Positions 37,782 to 51,230 are shown, counted from the first letter of the stretch. The stretch: 64,000 nt of DNA from Ascaphus truei (GCA_036426205.1 CM071570.1:57829976-57893975); one strand, 5' to 3'. The notes: generated from the letters alone by a model not told the origin. Translations and numbers: made by a program.

Positions 37782-38299
37782 TATCGGATATCATGCGGTG
37801 CACCTGTGGCATTTTATGTTCTGGTACATTGAGAGCACCTTTACTTGGACTATTACCTCCAAATCACCATTTTCTCTTAGCTAAATCTAAAACGCAACCA
37901 TTTTTTATACTGAATCGTGGTTTTGGGGGATTTTGAGTCTGAACATTTTTCCTTTCCCAATCAAATGTGGTGCCCAACAGATGGTACTGTGTATTGTGAT
38001 TTTCCCCTTGAGTTCAAGAATATATAACATACAAAGTACAGTACACTTTCAAGTCACAGGAGAAAATAATACCCAATCCTTTCACTGTTGGTGTGGTCCA
38101 CAATACATTACAAAGCAATACTTTGCAACCTCACTAGAGATATGCCAATGTCTCTAAAGTTTTTTTCTGTTTTATTCTCACATTTAGAATTTGTATGCAA
38201 ACATTTACATTGCTCAGAATGTTGCCAAAATTCTCATAGAATTTCATCAATGTTGAAAGAATGTTGCCAGAACACCTGGAGATATGTGATAGCAGAGGT

Positions 38300-38455
38300 T
38301 CCCAGAATCTTGTTTAGTTCAATGCTACAGCTGCTGTCCTGAGTAGGAAAGGTTGTGGGTTCATACCTCAGATGTGCTCCATTTTTAGCACTGGCATCTC
38401 TCCCTAATTTATTTGGAGCGAGGTTGGGGGGGGGGGGGATATACAACTGGAGACA
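38300..38455 (+). mobile_element. tRNA-derived SINE candidate
   Basis: TAGTTCAATGC (A-box-like) is followed about 30 bases later by GGTTCATACC (B-box-like), with a tail shared by the other copies (CTCCCTAATTTATTTGGAG). A run of G interrupts the tail. The SINE call is inferred from box spacing. Confidence 0.5.
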
Positions 38456-40197
38456 CTGCTAAGTTGGAACTCCCCCTCTCCCCCAGCCCTGGAAATGACA
38501 AATTGCCTGGTTTGGCAATGACAACTTTGGAGCTATGAGAATAGTTTCTTTAGAATTAACCATAGAAACCTACATTTTGACAAATCCGTTGACCTTAGCA
38601 ATTATTACAGCTGATACAAATATTGTTTGTAGGAATTGATTTGGAAAACCTTCAAAAACTGTGAAATTTGGGAACTAGGATGAGGCGATATTGTATTTAT
38701 CCTAAGAAAGATAAAGGTAATTTTATTAACATCCATAGATATTTTTTTTAAACTGTATTAGGAAAATAAAGACACATATATTAATAGCCAAAATAATGCA
38801 TGTGTACAGTAAGTGATTTCAGAATTTTACTTAAAATAGCACTGGGTTTGCGTGACAGAAGGGAACTATAAAATTGTGTTTTGGTTATGATATCTTATAA
38901 GATAAACAATCAATTTAAGCTAATATATCTTGTCCTAAACCGGGTTCATGATCTAATTAAGCATTCATGTTCCATGTTATTATATGTTCTTGTACTTCAG
39001 AACTGGGACAGGTTTACTGCATAAAATTAAAGTTTATATTTCAAATGATGTATGTGAAAAATAGATACACTATAAGCAATATAAATATTATAGTATACAT
39101 AATATATACCTATTTACAAAGGTTGTTATAATCTGTGGTATTTGGTAATTATTTTAAGTGTGTAATGCTGTAAAGTTTATTTATTTTTATGTCTGATGAA
39201 AAATATATATAGATAAGAGTATAATGCAAAATAAATAAAATACTATGTCCTGCTTCATACTTGAACAGTTCCATGCTTACATCAGAATTTATTTATTACT
39301 ATTTATTAGGGCACATGAATCAACCAATGTTTTGGCTCCGTAGCCTGTTTTTTTCTTTTTACATGCCTAAGCCTGGGATCCCCCTGCAATGGGACAACAC
39401 CAGTCTTGCCTTTAAGAAATGTGCTATTGTTGGTACTTTTGAAAAATAAAAATGAATAAGGTGAGCATACTGTAAGTACTGTATGATGTTTTCCGTTCTC
39501 TTCAGCGGTGGTCTGCTGCAGATGGTGGTTATTTATGTACCCGAGGTCAGGAGCTGACAAATTCTCACTGATTTTTGACATAGCTTCATTTATTTGCATT
39601 CCGTCACACTCACTTTTAGAGCCAGTGCAGCCTGAGACTTTAACAGAGTTTTGCCTGTACAGTCAGGTCTTTTTAGTTAAAGTATTTGAAGGTCCAGAAC
39701 CTCCGAATCTTACCGATTATGGGCCTTGAGATTGTCATCTCAGCATGAACCAATAGTTAAAAACAATTAAATAGTAGTGTCTCCAGTTCAAGTAATAACT
39801 AAGCAAAACACATGTATTGGTGATTCCTGATTTAAGGCATGCAATAGGACAAATATTAGGGCCCTGGGTAAATGCATGCAACAATTGCTGCAACATTCTG
39901 TACTGTAATACGTCTCTGAAGTGTTCGTACAGCACATTAATTGGTTGGTAACATCCATACTGCCCAGTTTCCCCTTTGTTAAAAGTTTACAATCTACTGA
40001 CCAGGATCTAGATGGGCATTGTTTTCTGGATGTTTGAAAGAAAATTCAATGCGCTCTAAAGTGGCACTATAATAAACAACAGAATAAGTGACTTTAAGTG
40101 ATATTGGTGATGTAATAATAAATAATTCTGATAAGTTCTTGGATGATCTACAAATCTCAAATCATGGATTTCTTCGTCTGTCAGGGTAATTCTTTGA

Positions 40198-42245
40198 GTG
40201 GATGTTGATTGAGTCGCACAGTGACTTCCAAGTTCATAAAGTAGAGGGAATAAACCACAACCTAGTACAGCTCTGTGATATAGAGTAGGGCAGAGAGAAT
40301 GTGACTAATACTATTCACACTTGGTAAGTATATAGTACACAATAGAAATACAATCATTGTTTCTAATGAAAACACTGGACAATTATTTCAAATAGCTTCT
40401 TAAAGATGGAGCAAAACAACACAGTCATGTAAATCTATGTTTACTAGAGACACACAGGTGGAATATCACACACATGAGAGTTCTTTTAAAAATAAGCCTT
40501 TTGAGTTGTTTATATACAGCACATTCCAGCCGCCTTGTCTCCCGTTTAACACAATGGAATACGGACGCCATCAGAGAGCCGCTTCTACACTGCAGTTTCC
40601 CCTCCACGCTAATTCAGCCAGCCAGGGAAAGATAAATGGCCGCCAACACTGGGTACAGAGTCCTCAGTAGTTCACAAATCCTATGTGTTTCACCAAGAGA
40701 CTGGCTTCCTAGGGGATTTGTGAATTGTGTCCCATGCTCATTCTTTTATACACCACTTAGCAGAGTTTCTAGCCAACCAGGAGGCTAATAAGAACATTTC
40801 AATAGGCTTAGAGACACACTCAGTTTCTCTACATTTTAAAACATCCGTGAGTCTGGCCCTAAGGGGTTAACCTTTAGGGGAATCCACTGGGCTCTTCCCT
40901 AGTAGAGAGGGGTAAATAGAGTTTAACATCTAACCCAAAAGGAAACCTATTGGATATTTAAATTGGGCACTCTTGTTTCCACTGTACTCAATGTTGATAT
41001 TGATTAAAATTTGTTTATCCAACAAAAGGAACTGTGGGTAAGGGGGGGGGGGGGAATGTACAGAGGGAAATAATGCAATGCAGATAGAACTGACTCATCG
41101 ATTTAAAAGTTAATTTTATTTTTTGTTTGTCATTGTCTAAAGTATATGTAATTTTAATATATTATTTACTGGTTTAGTGCACTGTTACAGTAAATGTAAA
41201 GGAATATTACAAATCACTTTAAACTGGTATTTTGTGGTCTTGTTGAAATGTAATATGTTTTGTTATGGAAAACACAATAATATTTTCAGCGATAAAAAAA
41301 GAATTTGTTTATCAGCTATATATCAATTCATCCTTTTGTATATTTTATATTTTAAAATGAGTACCTTGTGTGTGAATCTTTTTTTTCTCCCTCTGTTTTT
41401 CAGATCCAATCAAGGGTTAATGTTATTATTGCATTCATAGGTTTTAAGTAGATTAATTACAGTATTTTTGTTTTTAAATATCCAATAGTGCAAGCAATAC
41501 AGTATGTGCTATTTTTAGATTGTCAGCTGTAATAATGTAATTGTGTATACTAAGTATTTTCTTTGTAATGTATAAACTGTGTTATCTATTTTAATGTTCA
41601 AAGTATAATTCGTAACTTCCATCTAAGGCACCATGTGATATGTATATAACATATTACAATAATTATCTTTCTTACTAGCTAGTAACTCTGCCAAGTGGGG
41701 TATAAAAGAATGAACACGGAACACAATTCACAAATCCCTACGAAGCCAGTCACTTGGTGAAACACGTAGGATTTGTGAACTACTGGGGAAATCATATCTA
41801 GTGTCGAAAGCCATTTAGTCTTACCGAAATAGCTGGATTAGCGACAAGGAGAACCTGCAGTGTACAAGCAGCTCTCCGACGACGTCCGTATTCCACTCTG
41901 TGAACAGGAAACAAGGTTTCTGGGGTGTGCCGTATATAAACGACCCAAGAGTCTTCTTTTCAAAAGGCTTCCTGTGAGTGCAATATTCCAACTGTGTCTC
42001 TAGTAAATATAGATTTACACTACTGTGTTGTTCTGCTTCATCTTTCGGAAGCTATTTGGAACAATCGTCCAGTGTTTTCATTAGAAACACTGATTGGCAC
42101 TTGTATTGTGTACTATATACTCACCAAGTGTGAATAGTATTAGTCACATTCTCTCTGACCTACTCTATATCACAGAGTTTTACTGTGTTGTGGTTTATTC
42201 CCTCTACTTTATGAACTTGGGAGTCACTGTGTGCCTCAACATCCA
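40198..42245. repeat. 2-kb foldback in the PCSK2-BFSP1 intergenic region
   Basis: Arms of about 550-570 bp (40198-40770 and 41685-42245) pair in inverted order around a 0.9-kb AT-rich interior that includes a poly-G tract (41041-41053). Each arm has GAAGCCAGT...TTGGTGAAACAC. The ORFs at 40425-40670 and 42094-42279 are arm sequence. Confidence 0.9.
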
Positions 42246-42994
42246 CACAAATAAATGTTTTCTGAATACCAGAAGTTAGCAATTTTATTTTGAAAAAAAA
42301 AAAACTTCAAAGTATTAAGTAAAACAGAACGGATAAAGAAAGGCACACTGTAATGGAAATCAATGAAAAAATATGTATTATCATATATAAGAAACACATA
42401 AAACTGTACATTGAACAATTAGCCCAATGGATCATCATGTGGCTTAGGTTGAGACAGACTCTGGGTTCAGATCTCAATAGGACGTTAGACTCGTCAGTGT
42501 TGAAGACACATTACATATTATGCCATCACGTTGATATCATATCACACTGCACAATTATATTTGCACACTGGCATGTCTAACATCCCACTAAATACCAAAC
42601 AGATAAAATCGAACTCGACTGATGAACCATCAAGTTTATTTTCCATTCTAATATTTTATAAATTGTTTTAGATTTGGTATGTGCTCTTATTTTTTGTTAT
42701 GAATTTGTTTAGACTAAAATTGACATAATTTTTTCTTTCTATTTTGTATTTTTGTGGCTTTTCAGTCCAATAGTATACACATTCAAAGCAGAAAAGATAT
42801 TGGAGTTTGGGTTTCATGCACCTTGGTACAATACCTTGGTGTGATTTAGAATGTTATCATTTTTTTGGATCATTAGAGAATTATTTGTGCACCAGATTAA
42901 AAGTTATTTGTAATGATAAAAGTAAAGTTATGAAACATACTGTAGATAAGGGAAAAAAAAACACATTTGTAATTAATGCTCAAGAAGTCAAATC

Positions 42995-43000
42995 TTTATT
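42995..43000 (-). promoter_or_regulatory. BFSP1: Candidate BFSP1 poly(A) signal
   Basis: AATAAA on the - strand lies about 365 bases after the BFSP1 stop codon. It is the first clear hexamer I noticed downstream; no cleavage-site evidence is available. Confidence 0.3.
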
Positions 43001-43364
43001 TGAATGCAAATTAGCCAGATGTACCAAGCTAAAATCTACATCAATTCACAGAGCAACTAAATATAATTTACATATAGTAATTAACTAGAGATATTGCCAG
43101 ATGTAAACCGTGGATGGTTTTCACTGAACAATATCTGATCTGCCATTAACTGGATAACTTTTAAAGTGGTTATAGTATACAGTAGTAAACTAACTACATT
43201 TGTATTATTACATTACACTATAGTTGACGAAATGTGGGGTTTCTGTCAGAATCAAAATAGTATATTCCCTAATCATTATCTGTTTTCATGTTAATTAGTT
43301 ATATTTAACATTTCATCAAACACAATCAATAAAATAGGCTCTCAAAAACTGCATCTGCTGCATC

Positions 43365-44329
43365 TTAAGTACTTTTATCACCCTGTTTCTTTTTGCCGGT
43401 TTTCTCAATCATGGTCTCCACAATCATAGCTGTTTCCTCATAGCTCTTAATTCTATCATCCGAAAACTTTTCAATTGACTCTACCACTTCAACCTTTTCA
43501 TAGCTCATAGAACTTGGCAGATCTTTACCTCGGAAAGACATTAAACTACTATTCTCTCTGTCATTATTTCTGCCTTTACAATATCTCTGAGGGTTCATCG
43601 AGTCAGAAGAAGAATCCCCTGGTCCATGTGCATGGGAGCGATCTGGTATTATGACATCTGGTGTCTTTTTTTCTTCCTCTTTTTCCTGCGACTTTTTGCC
43701 ATTCTCATCCTTTCTTTTTTCCTCGTCCTCTTTTATTTCATCTTCATTCCCTGGATCTTCGTGTTTTTTTCCTTCTGAACTACTTTCATCATCTCCACTG
43801 TCTGAAGGTTCAGAAGGCTCAGGTAACTCAGGAATAGGTAGCACAATGTTATCTCCTGGCATTACATCAGGGATAATGCTAACAGTTGTTCTACCTAATG
43901 CTTGAGGGGTAGATGAATAGAAGCAAGGGTCCATATAACTTGATTCTCCTGTCACAAGCACATAACGACCCTTGGTAAAGAAATGTGGAGAAGGCTCTGG
44001 CTTCTTGTAGCCACCAATTCTCTCTTTAACAATGTTACATAGTTTATCAAATGCTTTACTTATCTGTGCTCCATCTGGTACATCCTCTGGGGACAAGTCA
44101 TACTCAAATAAATCTTTATCTTTCTCAGTTTCACCATATGTGGAACGATCGTGTTTCAATTCCAGCTGTCTCTTATCTAAACTTTCTTGGCTTCTCTCAA
44201 CTATTTTGTCTTCCATGTTAATATCTCTCTTATCTGTAGATGTGATCTCTTTTCTTCTTAAAGACTTTTTTGGGACACCCTTTTGCCTTGGTTTTGCTGT
44301 AGCAATGTCTTGTATGGCCAGTGTAATAT
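43365..44329 (-). CDS. BFSP1: BFSP1 (filensin) last exon: acidic tail
   Basis: This 965-bp terminal exon begins after an AG (plus-strand CT at 44330-44331) and ends at TAA (43367-43365), giving 320 residues of tail. Filensin pairs with CP49/BFSP2 in beaded filaments of lens fibre cells. Diagnostic segments are DIATAKPRQKGVPKKSLRRK, EDVPDGAQISKAFDKL, KGRYVLVTGESSYMDP and VEVVESIEKFSDDRIKSYEE plus TAMIVETMI, all matching the mammalian filensin tail. The middle is strongly acidic (Glu/Asp/Ser runs) and less conserved. The DVPD-G site (Gly codon 44070-44072) corresponds to the caspase-cleaved, then myristoylated glycine known in mammalian filensin. No stop or frameshift is seen. It converges with PCSK2 across 8.2 kb. 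Confidence 0.95.
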
Positions 44330-45159
44330 CTGAAAAAAGGTAACATATTTTTGTAACATATACTGTAGCATCGCTAATAACAAATAATAAAATAAAAATA
44401 AAAACTCAAATACATTGGTTAAACTTCATACAGAGACCTTGATGGAAATTATAATTCGTGAGAACCCCATAGAAAAATCATTTTAGAGAAAACAAACTGT
44501 ATTCCATTTTGAAGGCTACATATATCTTTCAATCATGTTAATGCTGCAACCATGTGTAAAGTGGCAATTCCTCTCATAAACAAAATGAACAAGTGGCAGT
44601 GACATGGCTAATGGGTTAAATATAGGTGATTGACACTATAGTCATTGGTACATAGTAACCAAAGGATTTGGAATGTTTTAGACATTTTCACCATTCACTA
44701 CCTTTGTTAGGCCTCATTAGAGATGTGTGAACTTTTTGCAAAAGTTGTTGGACACAGCAAAATCTGCATTTTTGTTTTACCATGCTCTAACCAAATACAA
44801 ATTGCAATGTCACATGACCAAAGTGCTGGTGACCATGGTACAGGTACTTTAAAGGCAATTTTTCACATTAAAAAAAATGCATAAAAGTGTGGCGAATCAA
44901 AATAAATTTACATATCTCTACTACATTTCTTATGTGGCTCACTGTTCTAGGAACCACTCTACATCTGAAGAAAAGGGGTTCTGTGCCCTAGCAAATGTTA
45001 TTATTCTTATTAGCATAATGCAATATGTTAATGCTACTGCTATTGCTATAAGCTTTACCTCTAACACCATTGAAAACAATGGTAACACATGTGGTATCTC
45101 TCTAATGCATTTAATATTTACCCTGGTATTTCTAGACCTATTTTAGTATAGTCCCAAGC

Positions 45160-45665
45160 ACTAGATTGGTCATCACTCGAGTCTAGGCGCAAAGTTTACC
45201 TTTCCTGTCTTGCCTTCAAATACTTTCTGGGAAGCTACCCACCAATCAGAACTAGCTCCTCACCCCTACCACATGCAGCACTTATCATCTGAGATCTGAC
45301 TCCAAAAGACTGTTCATGGTCCCAAGGCTCAACAAAGGTTCTGTCCGCTCCTCCTTCTCTTACCGTGCACCCCAAAACTGGAACAACCTACCGGAGACTC
45401 TCACATCCACCACCAGTTTAAGTTCTTTCAAAACTAAGGCTGTCTCACATTTTAATCTGGTCTGTAACTGTTACATAAGCCTATAATATACATCTTCTCT
45501 AACTGTGCATGCAATGTCTTGTATATAATGTATACCCTGTTCATTTATGTAACTGTATTTGTAACCATGTATTATTTGTCCTATTAACTATGTCCAGGAC
45601 ATACTTGAAAACGAGAGGTAACTCTCAATGTATTACTTCCTGGTAAAACATTTTATAAATAAATA
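45160..45665 (+). mobile_element. LINE 3' end (CR1/L2-like)
   Basis: A degraded RT C-terminus (CLAFKYFLGSYPP, frame then lost) is followed by a 3' tail ending CAGGACATACTTGAAAACGA, TTACTTCCTGGTAAAACATT and TTATAAATAAATAA. The same tail occurs split at 53460-54240. Confidence 0.7.
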
Positions 45666-45844
45666 ATTAAATATCCCCTCAAACCTCCTCCCAAATAACA
45701 TATGGAGAGATATCTTTGCTCAAAAAAGGAGCACACCGTAGATACCTGAGAGATATGCCATTGGCTCCGGCAAAGTTTATTTAAAGGACTCAAAGCTCAC
45801 AAGAATTTCCATAAAACATACTGTATATTGACAAGCCTAAGGCA

Positions 45845-46080
45845 CCTTGTGAGGAAGACGGTATACAGTGTAGGTGTCAAGGAGATAGCAAGTGAAGACA
45901 GAACACTGCCAACGAAATCCAACTTCCATCTTTGAAGAGAAGGACAAATATCCAGGCAACTCCAAAATGGCAATAGCAGATCAAAATGTATTGCAAGCTA
46001 TAAGCAATACATGGACTACATGAACGCACCTACGCGTTTCATGCAACAGCACTTTATCAAGGTGTCAAGCCTTAGAGATT
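45845..46080. repeat. Repeat with CTACGCGTTTC signature between SINE copies
   Basis: On the - strand the segment reads TTGATAAAG, a short hairpin TGC-TGTT-GCA, then TGAAACGCGTAGG. It is flanked by inverted SINE-like units. Confidence 0.6.
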
Positions 46081-46799
46081 CAGAACCCACAACCTTGTTA
46101 TTAAGAGCACCAGTTCTATAAGCGAATAAACCAAGCTGTTGGGTAGCCCCACTGTCACAGCATACTTTTGAGATTTACTGATCGCACCTCTAGCTAATTC
46201 AGCTATTAACATATCTCCAAGGTATCTCAGGTGTGCTCCTTTTTATAAAGAAGGAGCATTGAACTGGCAATAGCAACCACAAAGTGGTATACTTTTAAAG
46301 GAAGCCAGGGGGAGGTGGCTACAGGTGTGAACATGAGAAGTAGAGCTGAACATATGCTGCGACAATGGAACTACTGTACCCATCAGCTCGTTTAGGTCAC
46401 TCCTTAATCTGCTGCCCTGAATAGCAGAGGTTGTGTGCTCTGATCCTGTTGGGCATCATACTAGTATCTCTTCCTCACAAAGTGCCTTAGGCTGGTCAAT
46501 ATAGGTCTTATGGAAATACTTTTAGGAAGTGTGGGTGCGAATCATTTAAATAAACGTTGCATAGACATTAGAACACAAGGACTGAACCAAAGTTTCATGA
46601 TGACATGGAACCATGTTGGCAATAGTGTCTCAAGCACAAGACTGCGCCGTTCATTTTCAACAACTGTCTACGGCATGCTAAATATTATCTACAGTGCAAC
46701 GCGCACCATGTGAGAGATATAAAGTGACCACTGTTTCACAGTATTAAACAAACATTCAAAATGTGAAAAAAGAACATGCAAACTGAATCTTGTCAGTAC

Positions 46800-46885
46800 C
46801 TTTTCCTCTTGTTAGGGGTATTTGAGAGGATTTGTAGCTTTGCAAAAAGAGTGTAATGGGCGTTCCAACAATTGCAGAGTTCAAC
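46800..46885 (-). CDS. BFSP1: BFSP1 exon, rod-tail junction
   Basis: This 86-bp exon reads LNSAIVGTPITLFLQSYKSS then QIPLTRGK, equivalent to the segment after coil 2 in mammalian filensin (SSAFIETPIPLFTQS). The acceptor AG is at plus 46886-46887 and the donor GT at 46799-46798. The first base completes an Arg codon from the upstream exon, and the last G joins AT of the tail exon to make Asp. Both phases agree with the flanking exons, which strongly supports the model although the peptide is short. The 86-bp length equals that of an exon in the vimentin-type gene structure. Confidence 0.9.
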
Positions 46886-47632
46886 CTAGCAGAAAAAGGT
46901 TAAAAGAAAAACACATTTATTGAATTTTGATTTAAATACAAATAAATGTTTACATAAAGTTAGAAATATAAAATACATTTGCTTGGTTAGTTTGTGCAAA
47001 ATATAGGGATCTAAATGTAAAGGAGACCATTTTGTATCTGAATAAAAAACAGAACATGTCACCATATCATTATTATTGATACGTAGATATACAGTAGCAC
47101 CTGAGGTTCAGAAAATGTGCCTAAAATAGACTTAAACGCTTAAGATTCTTGTAACATTCAATAACAACAGCAGGTTGGCACTTGTGACGAGGTTTTTGAC
47201 ACCTTCATTTTCTTTTAATGTACGAATAAAGGAATATTTTTTATTACATTTTCTGACCCACTCTCTTTGCTGTGCGCTATATCTTCTCTGATATATATTA
47301 ATAATAGTATAGTAATAATCTTCATTCAACATGTTATTATTTTTTGTGGTTCAATAGAGAACCAGGTTCCATCCCAATGAGGAAAATAGCTGAAGCGCTC
47401 AAATGCAGGTATATCTCAAAATGATAATAAGCCAGACCACTGTACCAGGGTACTAACAATTGATATAGTACCTATTGTGTCATATAATGGGTACTATCCT
47501 CCTGAAGACAGGTGGTGTGTGGTGCAACCCACTCACCATTTGTCTCATCGGCAGGTTCCCCTGAAAAATATGCAAATACTCACATCCTGGTAGGGCAGGC
47601 AGGCAGGCTGTGCAGCTACTCAATGCAATACA

Positions 47633-49384
47633 GGGAAAAGGGAGACCAAAAAGCGCACCAGCACAACGGTAGCAGAAGAAACCAAACAAAAAAAAGATTA
47701 AAGGGCACTTTAATGTGGCAAAGACCCATCCAATGCATTTCGACCGTCGCAGCTTCTTTTTCAAGGATAAAACACAATGTGATAACACTCCTTATATACC
47801 CTCTTACCTGTGGGCCATTTCGCGCCAAAAATCAGAACCTGATGACGTCATAACAGGGCGACTCGTGCCGATCTAAGGGCAAAAGGAAGTACCAAAGCAG
47901 TGTGGCCATTTTGGATGTGGGCAACAAGGAACACAATAACACAAGCTTTATTGACTTCCAGCAGAACAAATACATTGCTGCTAACTGGACAAGCATATTT
48001 AAACGAAAAAAGCTATATTAACTAAACTAATGCTTAATAAAGGGTACTATTATATCAAGGAAAAACATGAACAAGGTGGATTAAAAAACTAGCTGTGTTG
48101 CAACTAAGTTATTACAAAAAAAGTTAAAAATAAACCCTCTAGACATGATTAAAAAAATGTGCAAGAAAAGTAATTTAAAGACATTAACATATACACATAC
48201 ATACTGCATAACACAGATTGTGTACCTAAATCATAGGAACCAGGGAAATACAACCATTATAAATATGAAGTATTATCCACAAGATACATCAAAGAACAAT
48301 TTAAGCTTACACTATGGCATAATATTTGCATGATAAGGCATAGGTTTCAAAGGTTATAATGACAAGAAAATAATGTCCAATATCATCAATTGCTTATTTA
48401 ATCTGTATTAACCAACTAATTACACCATAATAGTCTATCACAAAAATGTTTACAAAAAATGTGTTAGTTGCCAGTCAATGTTCAAGCCCATAGGAGGCGC
48501 TTTCCCTATGGGCTTGAACATTGACTGGCAACTAACACATTTTTTGTAAACATTTTTGTGATAGACGTATTATGGTGTAATTAGTTGGTAATACAGATTA
48601 AATAAGACAATTGTCATTATTATGGACATTATATTCTTGTCATTATAACCTTTGAACCTATGCCTTATCATGCAAATATTATGCTAATATGTAAGCTTAA
48701 ATTGTTCTTTGATGTATCTTGTGGATAATACTTCATATTTTATAATGGTTGTATTTCCCTGGTTCCTATGATTTAGGTACACAATCTGTGTTATGCAGTA
48801 TGTATGTGTAATATGTCTTTAAATTTACTTTTCTTGCACATTTTTTTAATCATGTCTAGAGGTTTTTATTTTTAACTTTTTTTTTGTATATAACTTAGTT
48901 GCAACACAGCTAGTTTTTTAATCCACCTTGTTCATGTTTTTCCTTGATATAATAGTACCCTTTATTAAGCATTAGTTTAGTTTAATATAGCTTTATTTCG
49001 TTTAAATATGCTTGTCCAGTTAGCAGCAATGTATTTTGTTCTGCTGGAATGGTCAATAAAGCTTTGTTATTGTGTTCCTATGTTTGCCCACATCCAAAAT
49101 GGCCACACTGCCTTTGGTACTTCCTTTTGCCCTTAGATCGGCACTGAGTCGCTCTGTTATGACGTCATCAGGTTCTGATTTTTGGCGCGAAATGGCCCAC
49201 AGGTAAGAGGGTATATAATGGATGTTATCACATTGTGTTTTATCCTTGAAAAAGAACGCTGCGACGTTCGAAATGCATTGGATGGGTCTTTTGCCACATT
49301 AAAGTGCCCTTTTAATCATTTTTTTGTTCTGGTTTCTTCCTGCTCCGTTTGTGCTGGTGCGCTTTTTGGTCTCCCTTTTCCCTC
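47633..49384. repeat. 1.75-kb inverted repeat, 10-base spacer
   Basis: Two arms of about 860-880 bp, apparently above 90% identical by eye, meet at 48494/48505 with only AGGCGCTTTC between them. Arms share CTTTAATGTGGCAAA, AATGTTCAAGCCCATAGG and many other blocks. They carry TTGAAAAAG, a hairpin GAACG/CGTTC and GAAATGCATTGG. The ORFs at 47480-47850 and 49182-49448 are arm sequence. Confidence 0.93.
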
Positions 49385-49712
49385 CATCCCAATGAGGTTC
49401 TGGGTAGTGGGTTTTTATCCCCTTGCTCAGCCCCTTCAGGGTATATAGGCCCCTTTAAGGAATCCATGCCACTGAATTTCTGTTACAAGATTACTCTACC
49501 CCTTAACCATTGCTGGGGATTATACACTGATGACTTTAACTATATACGATAAACGGAGCCGGCGCTAGAGCGCAAACACCACACTTAATTTCTTCATATG
49601 GCCCTTGTGACGGTCATTAAAAGGCATATGGTTTTTTCTCATTGTAGGATTTATCTCATCCATGTCTCTATTGCCCCTAATTAATATTACATGCTGCAAA
49701 CCCGATTCTCAT

Positions 49713-50800
49713 GACCAGGGAGGCTGGTAGGCTGGTACGCGGTTCCCCCCCCCCCCCCCCCTGCACCCACATGTAACGTACGAATAAAGACAGGAAATGG
49801 GAACTGGAGGGAAAGGGCCGCGGCTATTTGTTTTTACAGAAAACCTAAGAGGGCTAAATTCTACTCCCTGCCAGAGTGCTCCTTTGACAGGAGGGGGAGG
49901 AGACGGTTAGCTGACCTCGTGTCCCCTTCACGAGCGGGCTCTCTAAGTCATGTCTAAATTACCTCACCCACTCGTACTCTCCCCGGGCTCAAACAGCCCA
50001 GCTCCCAGTCTTGCAAGAACAAGCACCTACCCCAAGAGCCTCCGCGACAACCGCAAAACTGGTCAATGACCCCTCCTGCTCTCCTTTCATTCTCAGCAAA
50101 GTATCAGCATTTCATACCGCAACAGAACAAATAAACATTAACACTGCACACAATAAATATGTCCACCTTGCAGGGAATACAATGACACTGTTAAACATTT
50201 CGCTGCAGGTTGTTACATGATTGCCATAAACTACTAAGGGGATGGGTGAGTGGGAATCATCTGGCAGGCAGCAAAGAGGCCGTGCTGCCCAACAGCATGG
50301 CCTTAAATAAGCCCTTGCAAACTCCTCCCCAGGGCAGGGTAGGGAGGAGTGGGGGTGGGTCAGCAAGGGGAATGGTAGCCCCATCCTGGTCAGGAGACCC
50401 GCTACCCATTGCTAGGGGGGCCACTTGACCAGGGAGGCTGCAAGGCAGTTCCCCTCTACCTCCGCCCCGTACCCACATGTAACATACGGATAAAGAAAGG
50501 AAATGGGAACTGAGGTAAAATGGCCACGGCTATTTATTTATACAGAAAACCTAAGGGGGGTAAATGCGCCCCCTGCCAGAGTGCTCCTTTGACAGGAGGG
50601 GGAGGGGACAATCAGTCGGCCATTGAACCGCTGACCCCATGTCCCCTTTGCAAGCGGGCCCTCAAAGTCATGTCTAAATGACCTCGCCCACTTGTACACC
50701 CCCTGGGCTCAAGCAGCCCAGCTCCCAGTCTGGCAATAACAAGCACCCACCCCCCAAGACCACCTTTGGGCCTATTTAATCCCCCTTTAACTAGGCCTGT
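49713..50800. repeat. 714-bp tandem duplication, GC-rich
   Basis: The block starting GACCAGGGAGGCTG at 49713 recurs at 50427 with the same order of motifs (CACCCACATGTAAC, CAGAGTGCTCCTTTGACAGG). A poly-C run sits at 49743-49760. Part of the unit recurs again at 52600-52790. Confidence 0.85.
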
Positions 50801-50879
50801 ACCGCCAACCACACCATAACCCTCTCCAAACCCTCCTGAAAACTGTTGTTAAACAGGTCTATATCTGACATGTGGACCC

Positions 50880-51230
50880 CAGTAGGCTGTCGTAAAGCAT
50901 GCCGCTGCCTGCATATGCGGGCGGCCATCCTGGTTTCCTTGCACCCGCCGATTTGGTGGGGGTTAATCCTACCGCTACACCTGCATACCGTGATTCCCTG
51001 CTTTGCATCACAGTGGCCGGATGCTGGTGCCCCGCCAAAGGGGGCCGACCTGCAAACTGATCCGCCCTGCGTCATCATGGCCGGAGGCTACCGCCCCGCA
51101 ACGGGGAGCTGACCTGCATACCATGACGCCCTGCCTTGCGGCACCATGGCCGTAGGCTGCCACCCTCTGCACAGCCATCCTGGATTCCTTGCACCCACCG
51201 ATTTTGTAAGGGAAACTTTGATACAAAATG
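50880..51230. repeat. GC-rich short tandem modules
   Basis: CCTTGCACCC(G/A)CCGATTT recurs at about 50937 and 51188. Between these, about 75-base modules of the type ATGGCCGGAGGCT are repeated three times. ORFs on both strands are low-complexity. Confidence 0.6.

Larger units (their letters stand above)
44330..46799 (-). other. BFSP1: BFSP1 intron with LINE and SINE pieces
   Basis: The last BFSP1 intron. Beyond the LINE 3' end (45160-45665) and the SINE-like segments (45675-46510), nothing coding was seen. Confidence 0.6.

Noticed and set aside
42807..43088. 93-codon ORF downstream of BFSP1
   Set aside because: No recognisable motif, lies on the strand opposite BFSP1 in AT-rich DNA; probably chance.
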